A stretch of 64,000 bases of DNA from Mesobacillus persicus (GCF_900109925.1 NZ_FOBW01000007.1:1-64000), one strand, 5' to 3'. Positions 52,311-61,881 are shown, counted from the first letter of the stretch. A program made the numbers and translations. Notes: generated by a model not told the origin, from the sequence alone.

Positions 52311-52510
52311 AATATTGGAACGAACTATGGCTTTATGTACCAAGCATACGGTTTATCCGCTTTTGTCGCCTGATTGTCGTGAAAGCTCTACCTTTTAGCC
52401 AATCCTTTTTGCTATCAGGTTTTATCTGTATGTTGGCCATTGTAATGGCCAAATTAGTAGAGGCACCAAAGAAATCACCTGCTAATAGGTTATTGGAAAG
52501 TAAAGCTTAA
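52311..52510 (+). pseudogene. remnant of an OFA-type (oxalate/formate-like) MFS transporter
   Basis: Translation of 52311-52370 gives NIGTNYGFMYQAYGLSAFVA and then a stop. In another frame, 52400-52510 gives QSFLLSGFICMLAIVMAKLV followed by EAPKKSPANRLLESKA and a stop. The first piece resembles the GTxNYG motif of the OFA family and the second a last membrane helix with a basic tail. Everything upstream and the segment between are missing, so it is a deleted and frameshifted relic. A terminator follows. No full copy is in this window. Confidence 0.6.
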
Positions 52511-52526
52511 TTTAACAGTCTTGATA

Positions 52527-52564
52527 GAGTATAAAATCGGAATCTCGGTTTTATGCTCTTTTTT
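52527..52564 (+). terminator. terminator after the transporter remnant
   Basis: GAGTATAAAATC pairs with GGTTTTATGCTC using two G-T pairs, followed by six T. Confidence 0.75.
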
Positions 52565-52639
52565 ATTGGCTGTTTGTTCTTTTACGCATAATACTCCCCT
52601 TTCATAGCGTTTTTAACTTTTTTAATTTCATATCATGGT

Positions 52640-52652
52640 TAAACGCTTTCAA
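52640..52652. promoter_or_regulatory. cre site upstream of lutR
   Basis: TAAACGCTTTCAA is, on the reverse strand, a full match to the CcpA-binding pattern WTGAAARCGYTTW. It lies about 70 bases before the lutR start, which suggests catabolite repression. Confidence 0.65.
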
Positions 52653-52719
52653 TTTGCGCATTGTCGGTTCATCGATAATACTATAGAATCATAGTAGATA
52701 CATAATGGGGTGAGCACGA

Positions 52720-53439
52720 TTGAATTATAAACGAATTAAACCACGTAAAATATATGAAGAAGTCGCTGAGGCAATCTTAGATATGATTAAATCAGGAGAT
52801 TTAAAGCCCGGAGATCGACTGGATTCTGTGCAGCAGCTTGCGGAGAATTTTCAGGTTGGCCGCTCTGCAGTAAGGGAAGCCTTGAGCGCCTTAAGAGCAA
52901 TGGGACTTGTAGAAATGCATCAGGGAGAAGGGACGTATGTCCGGGAATTTGATTCTAGTATGTTATCGCTCCCTGTAAATACAGCCGTTTTAATGAAAAA
53001 GGATGATGTCAGGAACCTTCTAGAGATTCGCCGAATTTTGGAAATTGGGGCTGTTGAAGCTGCTGCAGCAAGGTGGAAAGACGAGCAGCTTGTCGAAATT
53101 AGATCAGCCCTCGATCAAATGATTCACGCAAATGATGAGGAATTGGGAGAAGAAGCCGATTTCCGTTTCCATATGGCGATTGCAAAAGCTTCTCAAAATG
53201 AACTATTAATTAGTTTGATGAACAATGTATCAGAAATGATGGTTACGACAATGAGGGAAACGAGGAGACTTTGGCTTTATTCAGAAAAGTCTACATTAGG
53301 GCGGTTAACACAGGAGCATGAAGATATTTATGAGGCAATCGAGCTAAGAGACGGACAGAAAGCGCAACGATTAATGCTTGAGCATCTTCAAAGTGTGGAA
53401 GAAGTTTTAATGAGATACTTTAAAGATATAGAAGGATAA
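52720..53439 (+). CDS. lutR: LutR-type GntR/FadR-family regulator of lactate use
   Basis: A 239-residue regulator. The N-terminal winged helix has KIYEEVAEAILDMIKSGDLKPGDRL and QLAENFQVGRSAVREALSALRAMGLV; the C-terminal FCD domain has LEIRRILEIGAVEAAAARW and the metal/ligand-site histidines in FRFHMAIAKAS and HEDIYEAI. It probably senses L-lactate and represses the lut genes downstream. The start is TTG at 52720, with GGGGTGAG upstream. A terminator separates it from lutP. Confidence 0.9.
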   Translation: MNYKRIKPRKIYEEVAEAILDMIKSGDLKPGDRLDSVQQLAENFQVGRSAVREALSALRAMGLVEMHQGEGTYVREFDSSMLSLPVNTAVLMKKDDVRNLLEIRRILEIGAVEAAAARWKDEQLVEIRSALDQMIHANDEELGEEADFRFHMAIAKASQNELLISLMNNVSEMMVTTMRETRRLWLYSEKSTLGRLTQEHEDIYEAIELRDGQKAQRLMLEHLQSVEEVLMRYFKDIEG

Positions 53440-53443
53440 CGTA

Positions 53444-53491
53444 GGGTCTAATTGTTTAGCAATCATTGCTAGACAATTGGACCCTTTTTTT
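53444..53491 (+). terminator. lutR terminator
   Basis: GGGTCTAATTGT and ACAATTGGACCC form a long stem with an inner TAGCAAT/ATTGCTA pairing, followed by seven T. Confidence 0.9.
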
Positions 53492-53511
53492 AAAATATTA
53501 TAAAAATAGTC

Positions 53512-53573
53512 TTGTAGTGTGAAAGCGTTTTAATTATAATGATATTGTTTAAAGGGATAAGTCATCGGATGAC
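53512..53573 (+). promoter_or_regulatory. lutP promoter with cre site and LutR-type operator
   Basis: TTGTAG (53512-53517) and TATAAT (53535-53540) are 17 bp apart. Between them GTGAAAGCGTTTT (53519-53531) matches the cre pattern at 12 of 13 positions, so CcpA would block the promoter. Downstream, the palindrome GTCATC-G-GATGAC (53561-53573) recurs before lutA and is the likely LutR operator. Confidence 0.75.
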
Positions 53574-53638
53574 CTGCTAACGCGATTAGCGACTGAGCAA
53601 ATGGGATTGGGAACTTTCATCTAGAGGGGGAAGAGAAT

Positions 53639-55423
53639 TTGAGTATTGGAACATTGGCTTTATTAGCCACCTTACCTATCGTATCTGTGTTTCTATTTTT
53701 AGTTATTTTAAGATGGCCGGCAAAGCGCGCTATGCCTGTAGCATTGGTTGTAACCGTTTTAATGGCGATGTTTATCTGGGAAGTACCAGGTAATCAGATC
53801 GCTGCTGCAAGCGTAAAAGGATTAGTGACCGCGCTTGAAGTAGGAGTCATCGTATTTGGGGCGATTTTATTATTAAACACTCTTAAAGAAAGTGGAGCGA
53901 TTTTCACGATTCGCAAAGGGTTTACAAGTATTTCTCCTGACCGACGTGTTCAAACGATTATTGTTTGTTGGTTATTTGGATCGTTTCTAGAAGGGGCTGC
54001 TGGTTGGGGAGCGCCTGCTACAATTGTGGGACCGCTATTAGTTGCGATCGGGTTCCCTGCAATGGGAGCGGTTATGGTTGCTTTGATTTTACAATCTACA
54101 CCGGTTTCTTATGGGGCGGTAGGAACGCCTATTCTAATCGGAGTAAATTCTGGGTTAAAGGACTCACCATTGGTTGAAAGCTATATCGCTGAGCAAGGCA
54201 TCACTTTCGATGCCTACATAAATGCAATTGGAGGCCAAGTTGCTCTAATTCATGGCGTTATCGGCATATTTATTCCGTTATTTATGGTTACAATGCTTAC
54301 ATACTTCTTTGGTAAAAATAAATCGATTGCAGAAGGATTGGCAATCTGGAAGTTTGCAATTTTCGCAGGTTTGGCTTTCACCGTTCCGTATGCGTTGGTA
54401 GCAAATCTTCTTGGACCAGAATTTCCATCCTTGGTTGGCGGTCTAATCGGCTTAGCCATTGTCGTACCGGCAGCGAAAAAGGGATTGTTTATCCCTAAGA
54501 AAACATGGGATTTTGAAGAATCCTCGAAGTGGGATCCAGCATGGACAGGTTCTCTGAAAGTTGACGAGTCTGAAAAGCCAAAGAAAAAGATTTCATTCAT
54601 GGCTGCATGGTTACCATATTTGCTAGTGGCTGTTTTATTGGTGTTAACCCGTTTAAAAACGTTGCCATTTGCAGGTTGGATTCAGTCCTGGGTAGTCAAG
54701 TTTGAAACCCTGTTTGGAACAGCGATTACAGTTGAATCGAAACCATTAAATATACCAGGTGTCATTTTCATCCTCGTTTCTCTTTTATCCATCTTCATTT
54801 TTAAGATGAATATGAAAGAGTATGGACGTGCTGTGAAAGATTCATTTAAAACGATTTTAAGTGCAATGGCTGCCTTAATCTTTGCGGTACCGATGGTTCA
54901 AGTGTTTATTAACTCAGGAATCAACGCTGCGGATTATGCAAGCATGCCACTTGCGTTGGCTGAAGGGATATCCAATATTTTTGGTAGCTACTGGCCGTTA
55001 GCGGCTCCTACCATTGGTGCCATTGGTGCATTTGCGGCGGGAAGCAACACAGTTAGTAATATGATGTTCTCACTATTCCAATTTGGTGTAGCGGATAATA
55101 TTCTAGCAACTCCGGCTACGATTGTTGCCCTTCAGGCTGTAGGTGGTGCAGCAGGAAATATGATCTGTGTACACAATGTTGTTGCTGCTTCATCTTCTGC
55201 TGGCTTGATTGGCAAAGAAGGAAATCTAATAAGGAAGACTTTAATTCCGATGACGTTTTATGTCATTTTTGCCGGTGGTATCGGGTACGTTGCCATCCAT
55301 GGATTTGGCTTAAATATCGGAACCTTTATACTAGCTGTTGTTGCGGGCTTTATACTCACGCTCCTCGTTAAGGGACAAAAGCAAAACAGAATAGAAGTTG
55401 AGCAATTAAAGAAATCAGCATAA
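53639..55423 (+). CDS. lutP: L-lactate permease
   Basis: A 594-residue LctP-family carrier with about 13 or 14 membrane segments that imports L-lactate with protons. The segments [18 protein letters not shown] and [17 protein letters not shown], and [18 protein letters not shown] with [18 protein letters not shown] near the end are hallmarks. The start is TTG at 53639, supported by GAGGGGGAAGAG. Loss of the gene product would leave lutABC without substrate, so it fits the cluster. Confidence 0.94.
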   Translation: MSIGTLALLATLPIVSVFLFLVILRWPAKRAMPVALVVTVLMAMFIWEVPGNQIAAASVKGLVTALEVGVIVFGAILLLNTLKESGAIFTIRKGFTSISPDRRVQTIIVCWLFGSFLEGAAGWGAPATIVGPLLVAIGFPAMGAVMVALILQSTPVSYGAVGTPILIGVNSGLKDSPLVESYIAEQGITFDAYINAIGGQVALIHGVIGIFIPLFMVTMLTYFFGKNKSIAEGLAIWKFAIFAGLAFTVPYALVANLLGPEFPSLVGGLIGLAIVVPAAKKGLFIPKKTWDFEESSKWDPAWTGSLKVDESEKPKKKISFMAAWLPYLLVAVLLVLTRLKTLPFAGWIQSWVVKFETLFGTAITVESKPLNIPGVIFILVSLLSIFIFKMNMKEYGRAVKDSFKTILSAMAALIFAVPMVQVFINSGINAADYASMPLALAEGISNIFGSYWPLAAPTIGAIGAFAAGSNTVSNMMFSLFQFGVADNILATPATIVALQAVGGAAGNMICVHNVVAASSSAGLIGKEGNLIRKTLIPMTFYVIFAGGIGYVAIHGFGLNIGTFILAVVAGFILTLLVKGQKQNRIEVEQLKKSA

Positions 55424-55434
55424 TTGAAAAGTAG

Positions 55435-55486
55435 GCAGGCTCCCATATGGGGGCTTGCTGAGTTTATGTGTAAGTCATCAGATGAC
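55435..55486 (+). promoter_or_regulatory. hairpin and LutR-type operator between lutP and lutA
   Basis: A 12-bp imperfect hairpin (55435-55458, GCAGGCTCCC with GGGGGCTTGC) lacks a proper T run. It is followed by GTCATC-A-GATGAC (55474-55486), the same palindrome as before lutP except for the centre base. lutABC therefore seems to have its own controlled start. Confidence 0.65.
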
Positions 55487-55589
55487 CTGTTGACTAGGTT
55501 GGTATAAAGATTTACACTGTAACTATCATCTCAGTGAGTGAATAATCGAAAACATAAAAATCAAATTATTGAAAGAAAAGGTGAGGTCT

Positions 55590-56309
55590 ATGAAGGTATC
55601 ATTATTTGTAACCTGTTTAATAGATATTTTTCAGACGGATGTAGGCTTAGATACAGTGGAATTGCTCGAAAAGCTTGGATGCGAGGTTGATTTTCCAGAA
55701 AAGCAAACCTGCTGTGGCCAGCCAGCCTATAATAGCGGCTATGTAGATAAAGCAAAAGAATCAATGAAACATATGATTAAAGTTTTTGAGCACTCTGATT
55801 ATGTTGTCACACCGTCGGGTTCATGTGGAACGATGTTTAGGGAATATCCACATATTTTTAAAGGTGACCCTGAATGGGAAGAGCGTGCAAAGAAATTAGC
55901 TGACAAGACCTATGAACTTACCCAATTTATCGTGGATGTTTTAGGAGTAGAGGACGTAGGTGCAAAGCTAAATGGAACGGCCACTTACCATACTTCCTGT
56001 CATATGACCAGGCTGCTAGGAGTAACGGAAGCTCCAATGAAACTTTTAAGCAATGTTGAAGGTTTGGAAATGAAACCGCTCCCACATAATTATAATTGCT
56101 GCGGCTTCGGTGGGACGTTCTCAGTAAAAATGACGTCTATCTCTGAGCAGATGGTAGATGAGAAGGTTCAGAGTGTTGAAGATTCAGGAGCCCATATATT
56201 AATTGGGGCAGATTGCGGTTGCTTAATGAACATAGGTGGGCGAATTGATCGTAAAGAGAAGCCAATCAAAGTGATGCATATAGCCTCTGTATTGAACAGC
56301 AGATCGTAA
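55590..56309 (+). CDS. lutA: lactate utilization protein A
   Basis: A 239-residue subunit of the LutABC L-lactate-oxidising complex. Two CCG-domain motifs are present: [11 protein letters not shown] near residue 43 and [11 protein letters not shown] near residue 170; these bind Fe-S clusters in the heterodisulfide-reductase-related family. The ATG at 55590 follows AAAGGTGAGG and gives the family start [14 protein letters not shown]; an in-frame start 21 bases upstream overlaps the binding site. Confidence 0.94.
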   Translation: MKVSLFVTCLIDIFQTDVGLDTVELLEKLGCEVDFPEKQTCCGQPAYNSGYVDKAKESMKHMIKVFEHSDYVVTPSGSCGTMFREYPHIFKGDPEWEERAKKLADKTYELTQFIVDVLGVEDVGAKLNGTATYHTSCHMTRLLGVTEAPMKLLSNVEGLEMKPLPHNYNCCGFGGTFSVKMTSISEQMVDEKVQSVEDSGAHILIGADCGCLMNIGGRIDRKEKPIKVMHIASVLNSRS

Positions 56310-56325
56310 AGGAGGAAGTAAGATA

Positions 56326-57753
56326 ATGGCGATGAAAATCGGGGATAAACCCTTTAAGGAACGTGTTTCGGATGGCATTGACGATAAATTTATGCGAGGA
56401 GCTGTATCCTCTGCACAGGGACGGTTTCGCAGTGGACGCTTAAATGCTGCCGAGGAATTGGGCAATTGGGAAGACTGGCGCAAGCTTGGTGAGGAAATTC
56501 GTTCCCATACGATTGAAAACTTGGATTATTACCTGGAGCTTTTAAGTGAAAATGTTACAAAACGGGGTGGACATGTTTTTTTCGCGGAAACGGCAGAAGA
56601 GGCAAATGATTATATCACCAATGTTGTAAAGCAGAAAAATGGCAAAAAGGTTGTTAAGTCCAAATCGATGGTAACAGAAGAAATCAATATGAACGAAGCA
56701 TTGGAAAAAGCCGGCTGCGAAGTCATTGAAAGTGATCTTGGAGAATGGATTCTACAAGTCGATGATCATGACCCGCCATCGCATATTGTTACCCCTGCTC
56801 TTCATAAAAATAAAGAACAAATTCGGGATGTATTCAGGGATAAACTTGGTTATGACAAGACGGAAAAGCCTGAGGAATTAGCGTTGTTTGCACGGGAGAA
56901 ACTTCGTGAGGAATTCTTACAGGCTGATATCGGAATTACAGGCTGTAACTTTGCTATCGCAGAGTCAGGTACCATCTCACTCGTGACCAATGAAGGAAAT
57001 GCACGAATGGTAACTACGATTCCAAAGACACAGATTACTGTGATGGGAATGGAGCGCATTGTCCCAACATGGGAGGAGATGGAGGTCCTTGTTAGTTTGT
57101 TGACTCGTGCGGCAGTAGGGCAAAAGTTAACAAGTTACATTACCGCCTTAACTGGTCCAAAGCAAGAGGGCGAAGTGGATGGACCAGAGGAATTCCATCT
57201 TGTGGTTGTAGATAATGGACGTTCAAAAATTCTAGGAACAGCTTTCCAATCGATTCTCCATTGCATCCGTTGTGCAGCCTGTATTAATGTATGTCCAGTA
57301 TATCGTCATGTTGGTGGACATTCGTACGGTTCCATTTATCCCGGTCCTGTTGGTGCAGTATTATCGCCACTTCTTGGAGGGTATGAGGAGTATAAAGAGT
57401 TACCGTATGCATCGACGTTATGTGCAGCCTGTACAGAAGCTTGTCCTGTGAAGATTCCTTTACATGAGCATTTGCTACGTCACCGGCAGGAAATTGTTGA
57501 AAAAGAGGGAAAAGCACCTGTTTTTGAAAACCTATCGATGAAAGCATTTAGCATGGGAACTGCTTCTCCGGCGATGTATAACATTGGATCAAAACTTGCG
57601 CCAACGGCATTAGGTGCTTTTGCTAAGGATGATAAAATATCCGATGGACCAGGACCATTGAAAAACTGGACAGAAATTCGTGATTTCCCTGCTCCAAAGA
57701 AAGATAGATTTAGAGACTTGTATAAAAAGAGAAAGAAAGAGAGGGGAGAATGA
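56326..57753 (+). CDS. lutB: lactate utilization protein B
   Basis: A 475-residue iron-sulfur subunit. An N-terminal LUD domain is followed by two 4Fe-4S ferredoxin-type motifs, [19 protein letters not shown] (about 310-328) and [15 protein letters not shown] (about 366-380). It works with LutA and LutC in electron transfer from L-lactate. AAAGGAGG precedes the ATG, and the stop overlaps the lutC start. Confidence 0.95.
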   Translation: MAMKIGDKPFKERVSDGIDDKFMRGAVSSAQGRFRSGRLNAAEELGNWEDWRKLGEEIRSHTIENLDYYLELLSENVTKRGGHVFFAETAEEANDYITNVVKQKNGKKVVKSKSMVTEEINMNEALEKAGCEVIESDLGEWILQVDDHDPPSHIVTPALHKNKEQIRDVFRDKLGYDKTEKPEELALFAREKLREEFLQADIGITGCNFAIAESGTISLVTNEGNARMVTTIPKTQITVMGMERIVPTWEEMEVLVSLLTRAAVGQKLTSYITALTGPKQEGEVDGPEEFHLVVVDNGRSKILGTAFQSILHCIRCAACINVCPVYRHVGGHSYGSIYPGPVGAVLSPLLGGYEEYKELPYASTLCAACTEACPVKIPLHEHLLRHRQEIVEKEGKAPVFENLSMKAFSMGTASPAMYNIGSKLAPTALGAFAKDDKISDGPGPLKNWTEIRDFPAPKKDRFRDLYKKRKKERGE

Positions 57754-58469
57754 TGGCTGTAGGTCAAGCGCACAATCGCAATTCTTTCTTAGATAACTTG
57801 GCCAAAAATCTAGGGAGAGAGCGCCGTCACCATGTGGAGAAGCCTAATTGGACTCATCAGCCCCAATGGGAAGTGCTTAAAGGTGCCTCACAGGATGATC
57901 TTGTGGAAGTACTGAAAAAGCAATGCAAGCTGATTCACACGGATATCCATGAAACCGTTTCTTCAGAGCTTTCCACCCTGATTACACATTTAATTAAAGA
58001 GTACGGTGCCAAAACGGTTGTTACTTGGGATGATCCGCGTTTTGAGGAGTTCGGACTAAACGACCTCGATGAAGAGTTAAGTAACGAACAAGTTACGGTG
58101 CATACTTGGGATCGAGAGGGTGCAGAAGAGAATCTGGCTTTCTCAGCAACTGCTGATATCGGGATAACCTTTAGTGATGCCACTTTAGCAGAATCCGGGA
58201 CAGTCGTTTTATACAGTGATAAAGGCAAGGGACGTGCAGTAAGTCTTCTTCCAGCTGTATATCTTGCAATTATCCCCAAAAGCACTATTGTTCCAAGGAT
58301 GACGCAGGTAGCGACGGAAATCCATCGTAAAGTCGAAAAAGGTGATATGGTTCCTTCTTGTGTGAATTTTATTTCTGGACCGAGTAATAGTGCGGATATA
58401 GAAATGAATTTAATCGTGGGTGTACACGGACCTGTCAAGGCGACTTATATTATCGTTGATGATAAGTAA
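57750..58469 (+). CDS. lutC: lactate utilization protein C
   Basis: A 239-residue LUD-domain protein, the third subunit of the lactate-oxidation complex. [19 protein letters not shown] and [23 protein letters not shown] are the family motifs. The ATGATG at 57750 overlaps the lutB stop; either ATG could be used, with GAGAGGGGA upstream. A terminator follows. Confidence 0.93.
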   Translation: MMAVGQAHNRNSFLDNLAKNLGRERRHHVEKPNWTHQPQWEVLKGASQDDLVEVLKKQCKLIHTDIHETVSSELSTLITHLIKEYGAKTVVTWDDPRFEEFGLNDLDEELSNEQVTVHTWDREGAEENLAFSATADIGITFSDATLAESGTVVLYSDKGKGRAVSLLPAVYLAIIPKSTIVPRMTQVATEIHRKVEKGDMVPSCVNFISGPSNSADIEMNLIVGVHGPVKATYIIVDDK

Positions 58470-58493
58470 GCTCTATAGAACGAAGAAATTGGC

Positions 58494-58537
58494 GAAAACA
58501 CACAGAGCAACTCTTACTGGTTGTTCTGTGTGTTTTC
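58494..58537. terminator. bidirectional terminator between lutC and the receiver gene
   Basis: GAAAACACACAGA and TCTGTGTGTTTTC pair perfectly, with an inner CAAC/GTTG stem. T runs lie on both strands, serving both converging genes. Confidence 0.88.
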
Positions 58538-58538
58538 T

Positions 58539-58895
58539 TTATGCCAAGATTTCTTTCACTTTAGAAACAACTTCACTAGGACTAAACGGTTTAGAGATAA
58601 ACGCATTTGCCCCTAAATCGAAGCCCTTGCTTTGATCGAACTCCCCACTTTGGGCGGATAACATTATCACAGGTGTATTTTTATGCTGCCTGATTCCCTC
58701 TAACACCATAAACCCATCCTTTCCTGGCATAAATACATCTAGAATGATGGTGTCATAGTCCTCATCAAGGGCTTTGGTTAATCCATCGTCACCATTATCT
58801 GCAACGTCGACATGAAAGGATTCCCTTTTTAAGTACATACTTAGTAAGTGACTTATCCTACTCTCATCCTCGACAATAAGTATCTTCAAACTCAT
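58539..58895 (-). CDS. stand-alone response regulator receiver protein
   Basis: A 118-residue CheY-like receiver domain without an output domain. The acidic pair is E9-D10 in IVEDES, the phosphorylated aspartate is D53 in IILDVFMPG, the switch serine is S80 and the conserved lysine is K102 in ISKPFSP. GGAGG precedes the ATG. No histidine kinase lies beside it, so its partner is unknown. It might act by protein contact or pass phosphate in a relay. Confidence 0.9.
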   Translation of the reverse strand: MSLKILIVEDESRISHLLSMYLKRESFHVDVADNGDDGLTKALDEDYDTIILDVFMPGKDGFMVLEGIRQHKNTPVIMLSAQSGEFDQSKGFDLGANAFISKPFSPSEVVSKVKEILA

Positions 58896-59191
58896 ATTAA
58901 ACCTCCAAAATTTCCTTTAAATTGTTTACTTCGACATTAGCGTAGGTTTTTCCTATAAAAAATAGATAATATGTTTTAGAATATTTTTATAGACATGCTT
59001 TAGAATATATGAACTCACAATAGTAAAATGCCTCTGTTACTTTTGGGATTGAATAGTTATTAAGATAAGGTTATTATTAATGATAGAATTAGGAGAGACA
59101 AGCTCCCGATTTTTTTACGAGTGATGATTAAAGTTTAAATGATTATGAATATAATTGGAAATGATTATCTAGATAGATAAGCTAGAAATTA

Positions 59192-59246
59192 AAGCCAAAG
59201 TAAGAGTTTAGAAAATGTCTTTTTCTACTCTTATTTTGGCTTTTTT
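59192..59246 (+). terminator. orphan terminator with no gene before it
   Basis: AAGCCAAAGTAAGAGT pairs with ACTCTTATTTTGGCTT and ends in six T. The 58896-59191 stretch upstream has no reading frame of note but has a TATAAT near 59150, so a short RNA of about 90 bases is possible. Confidence 0.65.
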
Positions 59247-59286
59247 ACATTTGGCTGTGTTATAGGTCAATGTTGATTTAGAGCAG

Positions 59287-59475
59287 GTTGATTGGAGAGG
59301 AAGGCACGAAGACTCCTCGAAAACAAACTACATTTTCTCGTGCGTGGGCATATTCAAGGATGCTGTTCAATGTCCTGCGGGAGTGCAAGGCCTAGGGAGA
59401 CCCCGCAGGAGCAAAGCGACGAGGAGGCTCCCGGACTGCCCGCGGAAAGCGAAGTGCCTGGAGCGGAAATCAACA
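59287..59475. repeat. repeat family A, copy 4 (long form)
   Basis: About 189 bp with ends GTTGATT and AATCAAC. It has a 59-base extra part (59318-59376) like the copy at 49963, with CGAAAA and TTTTCTCG hairpin arms and TCGTGCGTGGG in common. The rest closely matches the copy at 19108. It lies just upstream of the PAS-domain gene. Confidence 0.88.
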
Positions 59476-59524
59476 GCCAAGTTAAGATAGCCTTACATTT
59501 ATAAAGAGCGGAGGATGCTATCCT

Positions 59525-59911
59525 ATGGGTAAACTTGATAATGATCGGATAAACAACCTTCTAAAATTATATATCGATTCCAATAAAGATAAAGACTTTT
59601 ACTTATCACGAAAAAGGGATGCCTGTTTAATTTGTAATTTACTAGGACAAATTGTTTATGCTAATCATGGCTCAAAGGAGCTTACTGGTTATAAGGATGA
59701 TTTGCTTTCAAAGGGGTTAAGGGATCTCTTTATTGATACTGAACTGGATGAAAATCAAGCATTCTTTAAAGATAGAGCACCTGAAACACTTAATTATTTC
59801 CGTAGCAAGCTAATTAGTCAGTCAGGACGGACAATAGAAGTAAATGTTGCCTATTTCCCGATTTACTTTATGGATGAATATGTCGGGACATATATTACGA
59901 TAAAAGAATAG
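59525..59911 (+). CDS. small PAS-domain protein
   Basis: A 128-residue protein that is almost only one PAS domain: ACLICNLLGQIVYANHGSKE with LTGYKDDLL in the first half, and SGRTIEVNVAYFPIYFMDEYVG at the end. No kinase, cyclase or DNA-binding part is attached. It would sense a ligand or redox state and act through a partner. GGAGG precedes the ATG. The DUF2294 protein gene follows in the same direction after a terminator. Confidence 0.78.
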   Translation: MGKLDNDRINNLLKLYIDSNKDKDFYLSRKRDACLICNLLGQIVYANHGSKELTGYKDDLLSKGLRDLFIDTELDENQAFFKDRAPETLNYFRSKLISQSGRTIEVNVAYFPIYFMDEYVGTYITIKE

Positions 59912-60120
59912 ATGAATCTATCAATCTTGATGTATATGCACAAGTATGTTAAAATACTTAAGTCTAATGTCTAGCAGTCATTGGGAATTTTAAGATTGAA
60001 AATTTTGTTCGATATACATAATTCTTATATTTAAGGCTATGTTGAAGCGTCTGCAACGTAAAAACAAAGCATACTGTTTGGTAAATGGAAGAAACTATAC
60101 TTATAGTCGTCTTAACCGTG

Positions 60121-60153
60121 GCCTAACTTCTTTTTAGAAGTTAGGCTTTTTTT
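60121..60153 (+). terminator. terminator after the PAS gene
   Basis: GCCTAACTTCT pairs perfectly with AGAAGTTAGGC, then seven or more T. The 59912-60120 stretch is AT-rich and has no gene. Confidence 0.9.
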
Positions 60154-60206
60154 ATTGTTGAGGAAATTAAAAAGTTAAAGGGTGTGGATAATTGTGTCCG
60201 TTTTCT

Positions 60207-60280
60207 GCATCCAGCTCCAGCGCCTAGCCCCTCGGGTCATAAGCCAGTCGGGGCTGACCAAGTCGCTTGCGCTTTTGTTT
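60207..60280. repeat. repeat family C, GC-rich palindromic element
   Basis: Starts TCCAGCTCCAGCGCCTAG. AGCGC (60219-60223) pairs with GCGCT (60269-60273) and TAGCCCC (60225-60231) with GGGGCTG (60250-60256), then TTTTGTTT. Sequences of this type are scattered in many Bacillaceae. It lies in the leader of the DUF2294 gene and ends just before its ribosome binding site. Confidence 0.75.
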
Positions 60281-60297
60281 ATATAAGGAGGATTTCA

Positions 60298-60981
60298 ATG
60301 GTTTATACCACTCAAGATGATTTGCTTTATCTTAGTAGTAGGTTCAGCAAAACATTAAAAAGCAGGTTCGGGAAGGGGCCTGAAACTTGTTATGTGGTTT
60401 CGCAAGATAACAGGCTATTTATTTATATTGGTAATTTTATGACACCCGCTGAGGAAGTGTTAGTAGCAAACAATCAAGTGAATATGGCAAATAATTTTCG
60501 AGCATCTGTCATTAATGTCATCTGTAAAGAGTTTATCAATGAAGCCTCGAAAACTTTAGGGTTGAAATTTCATTCTTGTTTTCATGATTGGAATTATGAT
60601 ACGAATAAAGGCATTTTTATCATAGAGTCCAACGATATTCAATCAACCGACCATAAAGAAGTTTATTTTGAAAAGGGTCTATTTGAGGTCATGGGGAGGA
60701 TTATCTCTAAAGTACATAAAACCCCTGAGCGGTTTGAAATCCTTAAATGGAATCAAAGTGTCTGTGTTGTTGAATGCAGGGAAGTCTTGCTGTCGATGGA
60801 CCGTTATCTATTCCGACAAGGATATTCAGATATTTTACTAGAACATTCTAGGGAAATGAAAACATTTTTAAAAAGCCAAAAGGACCAACTGAAATTGGTT
60901 TTTAACCGAGAAGTTGAGGATTTGTTCATCATTTGGGATTATGAAAAAGATCGATCCATTATTGTGTTCAGTTTACAATGA
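60298..60981 (+). CDS. DUF2294 protein, two tandem domains
   Basis: A 227-residue soluble protein with two related halves. The first has SSRFSKTLKSRFGKGPETCYVV and the second resembles it from about residue 122 (FEVMGRIISKVHKTPERFEIL). This is the DUF2294 pattern, seen in B. subtilis YbcI. The ATG at 60298 follows AAGGAGG; an in-frame extension would read through repeat family C and is rejected. Some DUF2294 genes lie beside bicarbonate-uptake genes, but none is here. Function is unknown. Confidence 0.78.
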   Translation: MVYTTQDDLLYLSSRFSKTLKSRFGKGPETCYVVSQDNRLFIYIGNFMTPAEEVLVANNQVNMANNFRASVINVICKEFINEASKTLGLKFHSCFHDWNYDTNKGIFIIESNDIQSTDHKEVYFEKGLFEVMGRIISKVHKTPERFEILKWNQSVCVVECREVLLSMDRYLFRQGYSDILLEHSREMKTFLKSQKDQLKLVFNREVEDLFIIWDYEKDRSIIVFSLQ

Positions 60982-61031
60982 GACATAGAATCAATTGCTC
61001 CTAGACGGGGAGATGCAAAAAATACATAACC

Positions 61032-61067
61032 GAAAATAAGCCCAGTTATCTTTGCTGGGCTATTTTC
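61032..61067. terminator. bidirectional terminator between DUF2294 gene and ykuD
   Basis: AGCCCAG pairs with CTGGGCT, extended by GAAAATA/TATTTTC on the outside. It can serve both converging genes. Confidence 0.78.
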
Positions 61068-61103
61068 TATGAATAAGAGAGTGGTTCCCGATTGCAGGGG
61101 AAT

Positions 61104-61598
61104 TTAGGGTCGAATAACTACTGCTGTACCTATAGGAATGAGCCTAGCTAGTTCCTCTACATCTCGATTGTACATTCGAATACATCCTTTTGAAACGGCT
61201 TTGCCAATCGAGCTGGGGTCATTTGTACCGTGAATCCCATAATGTTCTTTGGATAAACTCATCCACATCGTTCCGAACGGTCCCCCAGGGTTAGGGGCTT
61301 TATTAATGATAATAAATGTTCCAGTTGGTGTACCATGCAGGATTCTGCCAACGGCAATGGGGTATTGCTTTTGCAGGACACCGTCTTTGAACAATTTGAG
61401 TTGGCGGTTGCTGACGGAAACTTCAATTCGGTATGGAATGGTATGGGGAGAAGGGAAACCTGGGATTACGATGGATTGTCCTGGATAGATCACATTCGGA
61501 TTGATAGAAGGATTTGCCCTGATGATGGTAGCAATTGGTGTCCGATAATCCCTTGCAATTTGGTTTAAGGTTTCACCTGATTTCACCGTATGAATCAG
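61104..61598 (-). CDS. ykuD: L,D-transpeptidase with LysM domain (YkuD)
   Basis: A 164-residue enzyme that makes 3-3 cross-links in peptidoglycan. A LysM domain ([16 protein letters not shown] to GQSIVIPG) is followed by the YkuD domain with [26 protein letters not shown], which has the catalytic His and Cys. The start is uncertain. A frame from TTG at 61613 would contain the GGAGG itself; with a CTG at 61598, GGAGG is eight bases upstream and the length equals B. subtilis YkuD (164). No signal peptide is visible, as in that protein. Confidence 0.88.
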   Translation of the reverse strand: MIHTVKSGETLNQIARDYRTPIATIIRANPSINPNVIYPGQSIVIPGFPSPHTIPYRIEVSVSNRQLKLFKDGVLQKQYPIAVGRILHGTPTGTFIIINKAPNPGGPFGTMWMSLSKEHYGIHGTNDPSSIGKAVSKGCIRMYNRDVEELARLIPIGTAVVIRP

Positions 61599-61613
61599 TG
61601 TAAACACCTCCAA

Positions 61614-61881
61614 TGATTGGTTTAATTGTTACAGTGCATTTTATGTTAAGGGCACGGATATAGTTTCAGCTTCATAGGCTTGTTGAAGGTGAAATCTCAT
61701 TGAGAAGGCCAGGGAAATTATCTTCATGAGGGTGATGAAGATGAAAACCCTATGAAAATGCTGAAATCATCTTCATAGGTGTAGGAAGATGATGCCCTCC
61801 CAACAATTAAATTCTTCGTCAGGGTTATAGAGGAATATAGGAAGCAGTAGATTTTGTAAAAAGGATGAAGAGGAGAAATAA
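61614..61881. other. intergenic stretch with two hairpins
   Basis: ATCTTCAT with ATGAAGAT (61720-61742) and ATCATCTTC with GAAGATGAT (61766-61793) form two related short hairpins. No gene is seen. The ykuD promoter should lie here on the minus strand. Confidence 0.45.
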
